The notes: generated from the letters alone by a model not told the origin. A DNA stretch of 41,849 nucleotides from Candidatus Sumerlaeota bacterium (GCA_026398535.1 JAPLSQ010000054.1:1-41849), one strand, 5' to 3'. Positions 8,231 to 16,953 are shown, counted from the first letter of the stretch. Numbers and translations are program-made.

Positions 8231-10048
8231 ATGGCAGCCAACACAGTCATAGAGTTCACCGATATAGAATGCCGCGTGCTCCAAGCCGAACGCGCCAAGG
8301 GGCGCATGGTTCTGCGCGCATTGTTCAGCTTCGCGATGGAGAAAAACGACGACATCGCGGCGCGCATCGCCGAACGCGCGCAGAAATTGCGCGATGAGGT
8401 CAAGACGCACAAGCTCAAGGCGCAAAAAGTTCATCTCGTCATCCCCAAGAACTACGTCATGGCGCGGACAGTCACCCTGCCATCCAGCAACGACGACGAA
8501 CTGGCGGGAATGGCGCGCTTTGAGGCCGAACGCCACATCCCGTTCAACGCCGAGCGCCACATCGTGTCGCATTGCGTGCTGACCAAGCAGGGAGTCCAAG
8601 GCAGCCAGGTCATGATCGCCGCGGTCGACGGCCCCATCGCCCAGGAATACCTCGACATCACGCTCAAGGCGGGATTGTCCGTCGATTCACTCGGCGTGTC
8701 GTCGCTCCACCTTTTCAACGCCTTTGCCTGGGCGCGCCCCAAGGAATGCGAAAACGAAATTTTCGCGATCGTCAACATCGGCGCCGCGTCCACCGACTTC
8801 GTGATCGCCAGCCAGGGGATGGTCACTTTCACAAGGGGAACATCGCTTGGACTGGCAAAACTCTCCAACGATCTCGCCGAGGCGGGGCTGACGACGCGCG
8901 TGTCCGCTGAGGATCTGACGCGCATCGACGCGCTGGCCCCCGGCAAATTCTTTGGCGACACAACGGACACGCCATCCGCCGACCCCCCCCTGGAAGAAAC
9001 CGCCCTTGGGGGGGCTGGCCCGGCGCCTTTCGCGCTCAACGAGACAAGCATGAGCGGCATGCCCGCGCTTGGCGATTCCACGCAGAGCAGCGCCACAAGC
9101 TCATTCATGCAGGCCGTGCCCGGAACGCCCGGCGCAAACACCTCATCGGGCATCTTCCACTCATGGCTGCTTCAACTGCTCAAGGAAACCCAAAGGACCT
9201 ACGAGTTCGCGCGCCGCGAGTTCGGCATCACTCACATCGACCACGTTTATGTGAGCGGCGAAGGCGCGCTCATAAAACACATCGGGCAATTCCTGAAAGC
9301 CAACCTTGGCGTCGAGTGCGCGGTGTTCGATCCGCTGACAAATTTCGAGACGCCCCCCAAGTTTGAAACCGCGGTCCAGACGCGCGGCCCCGCATTTGCC
9401 GCAGCCTCCGGCGCGCTGACGTCCGACTCGCCGAGGGCCATCCGCGTTAATCTGCTCCCAACCGAATATCTCGGAAAAATCGAACGAAAACGCCAGCAGC
9501 ACTCATGGATCATTTCTGGCGCGCTCTCACTCGCCGTGCTCCTGCTGGCCTATATCTGCGTGTCCGATCTCTTCGCCCGCCAGCAGGAGCAGCTGCGCAA
9601 TTACATTGAAAAGAACAGGGACATGAAATCGCGCGTCGAGGATCTCGAGGGCAAGAAAACCCGGTGGGAGATCATCAACCGCTATGTCCGCGACGAGCAT
9701 GGTGCGCTCGACATCATCGAAAAAATCAGCGACTTCCCGCACATCCCGGACCGCGTGACCATCACGCGCTTCGAGTACAAAAAGGAGGAATCGGTCAAGG
9801 TCGTGGGGCACGCCAAGTCAATCGCCGATGTGAACAAGATGGAAACGGCGCTGCGCGCCACGAACTTCTTCGAAAACGTCACACAGGACCAGGGCAGCAA
9901 CCGCCCCGTACGCCTGCCAAACCGTCCTGACCAGGTGCTGGAATATTCGATCACGGCAACATTCCCCAAGCGCGAAACGCGCAAACCATCTGCGGGCCAG
10001 GCGGCCAAAAACCAGACGAAAGGAGCCGAGAACAGTGGCATTGAATAG
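8231..10048 (+). CDS. gspL: GspL-like protein: fused PilM-like and PilN-like domains
   Basis: Inner-membrane platform protein of 605 residues that links the ATPase to the periplasmic ring. Residues 1-400 resemble the actin-like PilM/GspL cytoplasmic domain (TVIEFTDIECRVLQAER, then IVNIGAASTDFVI). A low-complexity insert lies at about 235-305. From about 404 comes a PilN-like part beginning IRVNLLPTEYLGKIERKRQ, with one membrane helix (about 426-445), a coiled coil and a ferredoxin-like periplasmic domain. GspL has this fused layout by family. The start at 8231 is chosen because GAGGTG precedes it and the protein then opens at the PilM beta strand; the frame stays open far upstream over gspK. 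An 8-nt C tract (8983-8990) and a 7-nt G tract (9008-9014) lie in the insert. Confidence 0.83.
   Translation: MAANTVIEFTDIECRVLQAERAKGRMVLRALFSFAMEKNDDIAARIAERAQKLRDEVKTHKLKAQKVHLVIPKNYVMARTVTLPSSNDDELAGMARFEAERHIPFNAERHIVSHCVLTKQGVQGSQVMIAAVDGPIAQEYLDITLKAGLSVDSLGVSSLHLFNAFAWARPKECENEIFAIVNIGAASTDFVIASQGMVTFTRGTSLGLAKLSNDLAEAGLTTRVSAEDLTRIDALAPGKFFGDTTDTPSADPPLEETALGGAGPAPFALNETSMSGMPALGDSTQSSATSSFMQAVPGTPGANTSSGIFHSWLLQLLKETQRTYEFARREFGITHIDHVYVSGEGALIKHIGQFLKANLGVECAVFDPLTNFETPPKFETAVQTRGPAFAAASGALTSDSPRAIRVNLLPTEYLGKIERKRQQHSWIISGALSLAVLLLAYICVSDLFARQQEQLRNYIEKNRDMKSRVEDLEGKKTRWEIINRYVRDEHGALDIIEKISDFPHIPDRVTITRFEYKKEESVKVVGHAKSIADVNKMETALRATNFFENVTQDQGSNRPVRLPNRPDQVLEYSITATFPKRETRKPSAGQAAKNQTKGAENSGIE
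8983..9014 (+). repeat. C8 and G7 tracts able to pair, inside gspL
   Basis: Eight C at 8983-8990 and seven G at 9008-9014 flank 17 nt and could form an all-G:C stem of seven pairs in the mRNA. They lie in the low-complexity insert of the PilM-like domain. Confidence 0.6.
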
Positions 10049-10643
10049 CCGCGAAAAGAAAATCCTGTGCCTGGCGCTCAGCATCGCCGGGGCGGGACTG
10101 ATCTGGTGGCTTGGCATCGGCCCGCTTTACGACGAATACGTCCGTCTGCAGGGGCAGCTTGAAATTGAAGCAAAAAAATACCGGGACAACCGTGAGATCC
10201 TGAAAACCGCCCACAAGATTGAGGATGACTACAGACGCATCGAGGCGCAATTCCCCAAGGATGAACCCGGCAAAACTCCGGATCACGCCTTTTCCGAGGA
10301 TGTGGTCTACGCTGTGCAAAACATCCTCAAGGACAGGCCGTTTACTCCCGGTACCGTTGTCCCCGAAGACATGAAGGATGTGACCGGCTATGAACTTCTC
10401 ACATTCCCCGTACGCGTCACGGGAGAACTGCAGGATATCGCCACACTGCTCAAGGGCTTTGACCAGAAAGGATTCCTGATCCGCAACATCACCCTCGCCC
10501 ACAGCCGCGGCGTGGACAATCCCGATCTGCTGCTTGAGATGACCCTCGCCCGTGTCGTCAAAAAAGAGGAACAAACCGACAGCACGGGGCCGCGGCGGCC
10601 TGGCTCGCGGCGCATGACACCCACGGGAGGAAAACGGCCATGA
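10035..10643 (+). CDS. gspM: GspM/PilO-like inner-membrane protein
   Basis: A 202-residue protein with a short cytoplasmic start, one membrane helix (about 10-28), a charged coiled coil (about 35-65) and a C-terminal ferredoxin-like domain, which is the PilO/GspM layout. It would pair with the PilN-like part of GspL in the periplasm. The GTG at 10035 is chosen because AGGAG lies 9 nt upstream; it overlaps gspL by 14 nt. The order PilM-PilN, PilO, PilP-like, secretin repeats that of pilMNOPQ operons. The C-terminus is basic (RRPGSRRM). Confidence 0.78.
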   Translation: MALNSREKKILCLALSIAGAGLIWWLGIGPLYDEYVRLQGQLEIEAKKYRDNREILKTAHKIEDDYRRIEAQFPKDEPGKTPDHAFSEDVVYAVQNILKDRPFTPGTVVPEDMKDVTGYELLTFPVRVTGELQDIATLLKGFDQKGFLIRNITLAHSRGVDNPDLLLEMTLARVVKKEEQTDSTGPRRPGSRRMTPTGGKRP

Positions 10644-11236
10644 ACGGGCGCGACATTCTCCTCAACATCTTTCTACTCACGCTCATCGGGTCCCTGACGT
10701 TCCTGATCTTTGACAAAGGCGGAAACGATTCCGGCACGGAAATCCCCGAGATGCTGAGCGCGTCAAAACCATCGAAGGAGGAAACATCCTTCAATCCATT
10801 GCTGGCGACCGCCAAATATCCCAAGTTCGGCGAGAAACCCCTTTACAAGGCGATTATCACGCCCACGCCGTCACCCACGCCGCCACCGCCCACGCCCGCG
10901 CCCACGCCCAACATCGGCAATATCCTCAAGCGCTGGCGACTGCTCAGCGCCTATGCCGGTTCGGCCAGCATCGAAGACACCGGAGAAAAGGATCCCGAAA
11001 AACAGTTCTTCGACATGAAAGTGGGGGAAATCCGCACGACACGCGGCGAAAAGACCGAGATGAGAAACGTCCGCCTCAACCGCATCGACGAACAGGCGGA
11101 TGAGCCCTCGGCAACATTCTCTATGGACGGCACGACCGCCGTATTCACCATTCGAACCGGCGATAATCCCCAGCCCGCGGGACCCCAACCCGGCGCGATG
11201 CCTGGAATGCCGCCAAGACCGCCAGGCGGCAAATAA
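10640..11236 (+). CDS. GspC/PilP-like membrane-anchored periplasmic protein
   Basis: A 198-residue protein with an N-terminal membrane helix (about 7-24), a Pro/Thr-rich linker (about 74-92), a compact beta-rich domain (about 95-175) and a Pro/Gly-rich tail. This matches GspC (anchor, linker, homology region that contacts the secretin), and its place between GspM and GspD matches PilP. The domain segment with FFDMKVGEIRTTRGEKT is compatible with the homology region but is not a strong match, so the role rests on layout and position. The start overlaps the gspM stop as ATGA (10640-10643), with GGAGG upstream. No lipobox is seen, which argues for GspC-like over a lipoprotein PilP. Confidence 0.6.
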   Translation: MNGRDILLNIFLLTLIGSLTFLIFDKGGNDSGTEIPEMLSASKPSKEETSFNPLLATAKYPKFGEKPLYKAIITPTPSPTPPPPTPAPTPNIGNILKRWRLLSAYAGSASIEDTGEKDPEKQFFDMKVGEIRTTRGEKTEMRNVRLNRIDEQADEPSATFSMDGTTAVFTIRTGDNPQPAGPQPGAMPGMPPRPPGGK

Positions 11237-11322
11237 AAGATGAACATCAAATCACATTCACACAGGTGAACGGAAAAGGTTGGACATTGCACACCGCATC
11301 GTTCAGGAAGATACAGTTGAAT

Positions 11323-13938
11323 ATGACCCATTACCGGAATAAACGCGCGCGCATGTGGATGCGCCTGTTGTTGTGCCTGGCAGTCAGCCTGTGCATGCTA
11401 CTTGTTGCAACGCCACAGGCGCAACAGCCAAGTGAATCCGCCTCGCCCCCCGTCACGCCCGTCCCTCCCGCGCCGGACAGCGGAGCGCCTGCGGCTCCGC
11501 CATCCCCGGACAATGCGTCGCCGCCCGTCCCCGGGACACCTGTTCCACCACCCTTCGCTGGCGGCATCCCCGCAGCCGACGCGCCAGGCGCGCCACCGCC
11601 GGATGCCGGCGCGCCTGACGCGTCAGCCGCAACGCCCGCACAGACACCCAGCACTCCCAATCCCGAACGTGTCACGGCAGTGTTCACGGAAACTCCAATC
11701 GAACGCGTCGTGGGCCCGCTGTCGCAGCGTTCGGGCAAAACCATCGTCGCCCGCGGCAAAACCAGCGGCCAGCGCGTCACCGTCATCGCCCGCGAGGAAC
11801 CCATCGAACGCGTGCTCGACCGCATCGTCAACAGCAAACCCAACTGGCTCTGGTACAAGCCCGATGACCAGCCCAACACCTATGAAATCTGGGACCAGGA
11901 ATCCTTCCGCGCCGAAGTGCTGCCCAAACAGGTGCGCCAGAAAGTCTTCGTCCCAAGGGAAATCACCGCCGAAGAAGCCTTCAAGGCCATTCAGGGCGTG
12001 CTCACACCCAACATCGGCGCCGCCAGCTTTGATCCGCGCTCTAACAAGGTCATCGTCACCGATCTGCCTTACGTGCTGGAACTGATTCAAAGGCTCATCG
12101 ACCAGATCGACGTCAAGTTCATCACCAGAGTCTTCTACATCCAGCACGCTGACATCAACACGATCGCCGAAAAACTGAGCAATATGAAAAGCCCGGCGGC
12201 GCCCGCGCCCGAAGTCGATGAGCGAACACACCAGATCATCGTGCGCGACCGCCTCGACATCATCCGCCAGATGGACCTCATCGTCCAGACGCTCGATATC
12301 GGTCCCGAGATGCGCGTCTATGATCTCAATAATCTCGAATTCGAGGGAGCGGGACAGCAGGACATCGAGGACGCCATCCAACAAATACTCACCCCCAACG
12401 CCTATTACAAAATCAACGTCCAGGCCGGAAAACTCATCGTCCAGGACGTGCCGGAGGTTCAGGAAAAAATCGAAAAAATCCTCCAAGCGTTCGACCAGCC
12501 GGCCAAACAGGTGTGGATCGAGGCTGAAATTGTCGAAACCGAGTTCCGTGAGGGATTCGATTACTCGATCAACTGGACACTCAGTAAGGACCTTTTCAGC
12601 TCGGTCATCGACGGTTTGACAGGACATTCGGCCGACGGCAAGACGGCCGGCTCCGTGCCCGTCGGCTCGCTTTACAGCGGCCTTTTCACAGATTATACTT
12701 CCGGCGATCCCGTGAAATCCGCCGCCGCGCTCGATCAATTGAAAAACACATTGGGCTTCGTCAATTTCCAAAACGAGTTCCCGTTTGCCACGGTTGGAGG
12801 CGAGGGCATCGACGCCAGCTATCTCTCCAAAAATGCCTTCATCAAACTGAAAGCCGCCATGACCGACTCGCGCACTCGCATCTTGCAGCAACCGCGCGAA
12901 CTGGTGAAAAACCAGAAGGAAGCCGTGTTCAGCGTCGGCCAGAAAGTCGCCTATTTCACAGGCGGCGTCACCATCGCGAACAACAGCCAGACCCTGGCGC
13001 CCAACCAGCCGCAATTGCAGTTCATCCAAGTGGGTCTGGATATCACCATCGATCCAACCATCAACAACAACGGCCTGGTTGAGATGAATGTCGAGGTGCG
13101 CAACAACTCCGCCAAAATCGTCTCGCGCACGTTCGGCGGACAACCCTACGACGCACCCGATGTCTATAACCAGGAATTGCAGTCGACGATGATCATCCCC
13201 AGCGGCGAAACCCGTGTCATCGGAGGACTCATCACCGAGGGAAAATCCGAGTCGCGCGCAGGCGTGCCCTACCTCGTGCGCATACCCGTGATCGGTCCCG
13301 CCCTCTTCGGCAGCTATAAAAAACCCGAAAGCGACAACGGGCGGCGCAATCTCCTCATCTTCCTCACTCCGACCATCGTCGTCGAGAAACCGCGCGATAT
13401 ATTGAAATACAGTGGCAAGATCATCATGGATGGCGCCGATGCCGCCGACGACCTGACAACCCCGTCGCCAACGCTCAGCGACACCATTCTCCAACCCATG
13501 CCCATCGAGTCGCAATTGCCCGGTTACCAGCCGCCGCCGCGAAAAAGCAAATCCGCGACTCAGACCGCGCCATCGAAACTGACCATGCCTCCGCCCGCTC
13601 CGGAAATATCACCCGAAACCGAAACCGCGCCACCGCCCCAGGAAACGACGAATCAGCAAACCTCTCAGGAAAACGCCGGCGAACTTCAGCGCATTCGCAT
13701 CGAGGAGAAAGAAGTGACAACCGGCCCGATGTCGATGCAGCGCATGCCGGCGCCCAGGGGCGCCCTGACTGGCAACGCATCCGGCACACCTGGCGCGCCG
13801 AGCACAGGCCCCAGACCTCCCGGCGGCGGACCGCCCACCCTTGGAACCGTGGCCACACCGGGCGTGTTCACGACGCCGCAAAGCGTCAACGTCTCCCCGC
13901 CATCCCCGCCATCAACAACAACCGAAACAAAATTCTGA
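11323..13938 (+). CDS. gspD: Type II secretion / type IV pilus secretin
   Basis: Outer-membrane secretin, 871 residues from the ATG at 11323. A GTG at 11266 would add 19 residues before the signal peptide, so the ATG is preferred. The signal peptide is RLLLCLAVSLCMLLVATPQAQ. A Pro/Ala-rich segment (about 35-110) precedes N0/N1-N3-type ring domains (about 115-395), then the secretin core (about 395-690) with VWIEAEIVETEFREG, VPYLVRIPVIGPALFGS and the LLIFLTPTIV end. The last 180 residues form a Pro/Thr/Gln-rich tail. No pilotin gene is seen. It ends the operon and converges on the next gene with an 18-nt gap and no terminator. Confidence 0.92.
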   Translation: MTHYRNKRARMWMRLLLCLAVSLCMLLVATPQAQQPSESASPPVTPVPPAPDSGAPAAPPSPDNASPPVPGTPVPPPFAGGIPAADAPGAPPPDAGAPDASAATPAQTPSTPNPERVTAVFTETPIERVVGPLSQRSGKTIVARGKTSGQRVTVIAREEPIERVLDRIVNSKPNWLWYKPDDQPNTYEIWDQESFRAEVLPKQVRQKVFVPREITAEEAFKAIQGVLTPNIGAASFDPRSNKVIVTDLPYVLELIQRLIDQIDVKFITRVFYIQHADINTIAEKLSNMKSPAAPAPEVDERTHQIIVRDRLDIIRQMDLIVQTLDIGPEMRVYDLNNLEFEGAGQQDIEDAIQQILTPNAYYKINVQAGKLIVQDVPEVQEKIEKILQAFDQPAKQVWIEAEIVETEFREGFDYSINWTLSKDLFSSVIDGLTGHSADGKTAGSVPVGSLYSGLFTDYTSGDPVKSAAALDQLKNTLGFVNFQNEFPFATVGGEGIDASYLSKNAFIKLKAAMTDSRTRILQQPRELVKNQKEAVFSVGQKVAYFTGGVTIANNSQTLAPNQPQLQFIQVGLDITIDPTINNNGLVEMNVEVRNNSAKIVSRTFGGQPYDAPDVYNQELQSTMIIPSGETRVIGGLITEGKSESRAGVPYLVRIPVIGPALFGSYKKPESDNGRRNLLIFLTPTIVVEKPRDILKYSGKIIMDGADAADDLTTPSPTLSDTILQPMPIESQLPGYQPPPRKSKSATQTAPSKLTMPPPAPEISPETETAPPPQETTNQQTSQENAGELQRIRIEEKEVTTGPMSMQRMPAPRGALTGNASGTPGAPSTGPRPPGGGPPTLGTVATPGVFTTPQSVNVSPPSPPSTTTETKF

Positions 13939-13956
13939 GCAACGGACGCCAGGATG

Positions 13957-15195
13957 TTATTTGTCTTTCGCGAAGTATGAGCGGTACCGCGGCAGCGAGC
14001 GCAGGACGGTGTCGCAGACTTTCTGGCGCATGGTCATGATGCTGGGCTTGCGCTTGGGCGCCGATGCGTCATTGGGAAAAACGCGGTTGGTGAAAAACAC
14101 GATATAGGTTTTGGTTTTCTTGTCGAGCCACAGGAAGGTGCCCGTGTAGCCCGTGTGGCCGATGATGAGCGTGCCGGTGGTGTTGTTAAGGCGCGTGGCG
14201 TAGGGTTTGCGGTCGTAGGTGTCCCACCCGAGCGCCCGCGTTTCCTTGAGCGAGGGGGGCGTCTGGACACTCGTCATGAGGCGCACGGTTTCGGGGTTGA
14301 AAATCTTTTTACCGTCGAGCGCGCCTTCGTTAAGGATCATTTCGCAGAATCGCGCCGCGTCGGGCGCCGTCGCGAACAAACCCGCGTTGCCCGGGCAGTG
14401 TTGCGCGGCGGTGTGGTAATTGGCGATGGGGTCGTGCACCTCCCCCCGCAGCATTGTGCCGTTATTGTAAAGGATCGTCGGCGCGCAGCGCTTTGCTTGT
14501 TCGGGCGTAAGCGCATAAGCCGTGTCGGTCATTTCCAGCGGCCCCCACACCCGCCGCTTGAGCAGCGTGTCCATGCGTTCCCCGCCCGACGTCTCGACGA
14601 CCCGCGCCATCGTCTGCATGTTCAGGCAACTGTAGGTCATGCTCGTGCCCGCCTCGTAGAGCGGCTTGAGAGAGGCATAATGGCGGATGAGCGCGTCGGC
14701 GGGGGCTTCGCCCTGATGGCGCTTCTTCTCCACAACCGAGGTCGTCTCGTAAGGTTTCAGCCCCGAGGTGTGCGTCATCAGGTGGCGCACCGTCACATTC
14801 TGTTTGCCGTTGGCCTCGAAACCGGGAATGGCCCGCGAAACCTTGTCGTCAGGCGAAATTTTACCGTCCTCCACGAGCAGCATCGCCGCTGTCGCCGTCC
14901 CCATGACTTTTGTCACCGAGGCAAGGTCGAACATTGTGTTGAACGCCATTTTGGGCGAGGTGGTGTCATAGGTCTGCCGCCCGCTGGCTTTTGCCCACAG
15001 GATTTTGCCGGGCTGACCAACGATGAGCACCGCCCCGGGGAACACATGCTCGCGGATGCCCCGCGCCATGAGCAAATCCAGCGCCTTGAGTTTTGGCGTT
15101 TCTGTCTCTTCCATCTTTGCGTATCCCGCCACCGCGGCAGCGGCGCATGCCAGGGCAAAAATCAAAATCCTTCCACTCGGTGCAAACAGTATCAT
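13957..15195 (-). CDS. Serine beta-lactamase-family hydrolase (class C / EstB-like)
   Basis: A 412-residue exported serine hydrolase of the beta-lactamase / penicillin-binding fold. The S-x-x-K motif is S93-V-T-K96 in LASVTKVMGT, the second motif is near Y188 (MTYSCLN), and an HTG-type third motif appears in IGHTGYTG. Family members include esterases, D-aminopeptidases and penicillin-binding-like proteins; the substrate is unknown and antibiotic resistance should not be assumed. The ATG at 15195 is chosen because AGGAG lies just upstream and the protein then opens with a signal peptide (ILIFALACAAAAVAG). The longer frame to 15360 overlaps leuD. It is divergent from leuD. Confidence 0.85.
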   Translation of the reverse strand: MILFAPSGRILIFALACAAAAVAGYAKMEETETPKLKALDLLMARGIREHVFPGAVLIVGQPGKILWAKASGRQTYDTTSPKMAFNTMFDLASVTKVMGTATAAMLLVEDGKISPDDKVSRAIPGFEANGKQNVTVRHLMTHTSGLKPYETTSVVEKKRHQGEAPADALIRHYASLKPLYEAGTSMTYSCLNMQTMARVVETSGGERMDTLLKRRVWGPLEMTDTAYALTPEQAKRCAPTILYNNGTMLRGEVHDPIANYHTAAQHCPGNAGLFATAPDAARFCEMILNEGALDGKKIFNPETVRLMTSVQTPPSLKETRALGWDTYDRKPYATRLNNTTGTLIIGHTGYTGTFLWLDKKTKTYIVFFTNRVFPNDASAPKRKPSIMTMRQKVCDTVLRSLPRYRSYFAKDK

Positions 15196-15213
15196 GACAG
15201 CTCCTTTGGAATG

Positions 15214-15231
15214 ATATACAGTACTATATAT
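15214..15231. promoter_or_regulatory. Near-perfect palindrome between divergent genes (candidate operator or divergent promoter)
   Basis: An 18-bp AT-rich palindrome centred on AGTACT pairs at eight of nine positions. It lies 19 nt upstream of the hydrolase start and 59 nt upstream of the leuD start. Its TATATA-like content could also supply -10 boxes for both directions. Confidence 0.4.
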
Positions 15232-15289
15232 AGCTCTAATAGCAGACGCCCGCAAAATAATGAGAGGCAATTCGGGTAGGATTATTGAC

Positions 15290-15925
15290 ATGAAACGCAC
15301 CCATATCAAAGGGCGGGCCGTGAGCCTGCGCGGCAATGACATCGACACGGACAGAATCATCCCGGCGCGCTACCTGCGGTGCGTCGTCTTCGACGGGCTG
15401 GGCGGGCACGCTTTCAAAGATGACCGCGAACAATTGCGCGCCAAAGGCCGGACCCATCCCTTCGATCACCCGGATTTCGCGCAAGCCGAGATTCTGCTGG
15501 TGAATAAGAATTTCGGCTGCGGCTCCTCGCGCGAGCACGCGCCACAGTCCATCGCGCGGTGGGGCAAGGGCATCAAGGCCATCGCCGGCGAAAGTTTCGC
15601 CGAGATATTCTTCGGCAACTGCGTGGCCTTGGGCATCCCCTGCGTGACCGTGAGCGAGGCCGGCATCGATGAGCTGATGACCGCCAACGAGGCGGACCCC
15701 GCGCGCGAATTCGCGCTCGATCTCGAAACGATGACTCTGACCTGTCAGCCTTCGGCGGACGCGGCGGAGCGCGCCAAACCCCTCGCGATCAAAGTGAGCC
15801 TGCCCGCGGGCCCGCGCCAGCAATTCATTAGGGGTCGCTGGGATTCCGCGGCAGAACTGCTCGATGCGAAAAATGAGGTCGCCGCCGCCGCCGCGAAGCT
15901 GCCTTATTTCAGCAACTGGAGATGA
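15290..15925 (+). CDS. leuD: 3-isopropylmalate dehydratase small subunit (aconitase-type swivel domain)
   Basis: Small subunit of the leucine-pathway isomerase that converts 2- to 3-isopropylmalate; the large subunit (LeuC) carries the iron-sulfur cluster. The 211 residues match LeuD. Family signatures are NDIDTDRIIPARYL (16-29) and NFGCGSSREHAPQ (74-86), with S79-S80-R81 in the substrate-binding loop. The ATG at 15290 gives the usual family start; an upstream ATG at 15260 would add ten unrelated residues. No leuC is in the window, so a related small subunit (for example of a homoaconitase or a dimethylmalate hydratase) remains possible. The stop overlaps the next ATG as ATGA. Confidence 0.85.
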   Translation: MKRTHIKGRAVSLRGNDIDTDRIIPARYLRCVVFDGLGGHAFKDDREQLRAKGRTHPFDHPDFAQAEILLVNKNFGCGSSREHAPQSIARWGKGIKAIAGESFAEIFFGNCVALGIPCVTVSEAGIDELMTANEADPAREFALDLETMTLTCQPSADAAERAKPLAIKVSLPAGPRQQFIRGRWDSAAELLDAKNEVAAAAAKLPYFSNWR

Positions 15926-16884
15926 CCCGCGAATCGCCACACCACGGATTCATGACAAAAGAATTGTTTAAACGCGGACGATGGCGGGCCAGCGTCTTCC
16001 AGCTTTTCATCATCAGTTTCATCATGCCCCTGCTTGCCGGCGCCCCGGCGCCCGCGCAGTCACAGAACAGCGGCGACGCCCGCCGGCAACACGCGCCTTC
16101 GGTTGTGGCGACAATGGCCCCAAGCGACGAAATGCTGACGCACCTCATCAGGTTGCGATCGCGCGCGCGTAATTTTACCTCACAATGGGGCTGGGAGAAC
16201 AACCGGTCGATCGTGGAGGGTTTCAGCGCGGACATGGGCGGGGGACGCATCACCGCAACGTGCCGCATCGACTGGTACAAACCGCGGGAGGCCCACCGCG
16301 CACGGGTCGAGTTTGCCAGCGTCGATCTGCGCGCGCTGCTCACCGCGCTGGGAATTCAATTCAACGGGCGCGTGGAGGCGCCCGTGACAGGAACGCTCGA
16401 TTTCCGCTGGCGCGGCCTGCGCCTGCGCGAAATCAAAAGCACGCTCGACGGCACCGCGTCGATGCGGCTGGGCGCGGGAACAGCCGGGAACATGGCCATA
16501 CTCGATTATCTCGCGCGCGTCAGCGGCATCGGCAGCCTCCGCCAGATCCAGATTGACGACGGCCTCCTTGAGGGCGAGTGCAAGTCCGGCGTTCTTGAGG
16601 TGAAATCGGCCGGGGTGAACGGCCCGCAGATGCGCATCCGCGCGCGCGGCCGCGTCGAACTGGCAAGCGAGAACCTCAGTGCGCTCGTCGAACTCAGCGT
16701 GACCCCGTCCCTCGCGGCGCAATCTTTGTTTCCCGAAATCGGCGCGCTCCTCGAATTCATGGCCCGCGGCGGCAGGGAGCAAAACAAGGAGGGCTTTGTG
16801 GACATCCCCTACACCGCCGCCTTCGGCGGCACGCTCGCCAAACCGCAATTCCTCCCCGGCGGATTCCCCCCCGAAAAACAATAA
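15922..16884 (+). CDS. AsmA-like C-terminal domain protein, exported or membrane-anchored
   Basis: A 320-residue protein with one N-terminal hydrophobic segment (about 25-45, ending LAGAPAPAQ) that may be a signal peptide. The rest is rich in alternating beta strands. GTLDFRWRGLRLREIKSTLDGTASMRLGAGTAG resembles the AsmA/TamB-family C-terminal region, in which an N-x-L-D-G-x-A-type stretch precedes amphipathic strands. Such proteins are linked to lipid transfer between membranes, but no function can be assigned here. A second ATG at 15952 is possible. The 3' end has a 7-nt C tract (16866-16872). It is coupled to leuD by a 4-nt overlap, with no obvious functional tie. Confidence 0.55.
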   Translation: MTRESPHHGFMTKELFKRGRWRASVFQLFIISFIMPLLAGAPAPAQSQNSGDARRQHAPSVVATMAPSDEMLTHLIRLRSRARNFTSQWGWENNRSIVEGFSADMGGGRITATCRIDWYKPREAHRARVEFASVDLRALLTALGIQFNGRVEAPVTGTLDFRWRGLRLREIKSTLDGTASMRLGAGTAGNMAILDYLARVSGIGSLRQIQIDDGLLEGECKSGVLEVKSAGVNGPQMRIRARGRVELASENLSALVELSVTPSLAAQSLFPEIGALLEFMARGGREQNKEGFVDIPYTAAFGGTLAKPQFLPGGFPPEKQ

Positions 16885-16915
16885 CCCCAAATCTTCGCCC
16901 CAGACGCCCGCGCGC

Positions 16916-16953
16916 CGCCGCCTCGTTCTTCTTCCGTGGTTGTCCGCATGATG
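16916..16953 (+). repeat. Degenerate copy of the decamer repeat element
   Basis: The stretch has the CCGCCTCGTTCTTC 5' flank shared with 18596-18610 and 31068-31081, a degenerate unit and the TTGTCCGCATGATG end. It lies in the gap between the convergent AsmA-like gene and gltX. Confidence 0.55.

Noticed and set aside
8166..8252. A 28-codon gene MPENTDKHES between gspK and gspL
   Set aside because: It is the translated inverted repeat copy and overlaps the gspL start.
11623..13515. A 630-codon minus-strand gene under gspD
   Set aside because: Shadow of the secretin gene caused by high GC; gspD is unmistakable.
13957..15195. The hydrolase as an antibiotic-resistance beta-lactamase
   Set aside because: S-x-x-K and HTG-type motifs are shared with many esterases and peptidases; no specific resistance signature or context is seen.
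14155..15279. A 374-codon plus-strand gene over the hydrolase
   Set aside because: Shadow of the beta-lactamase-family gene, rich in Arg and without any domain.
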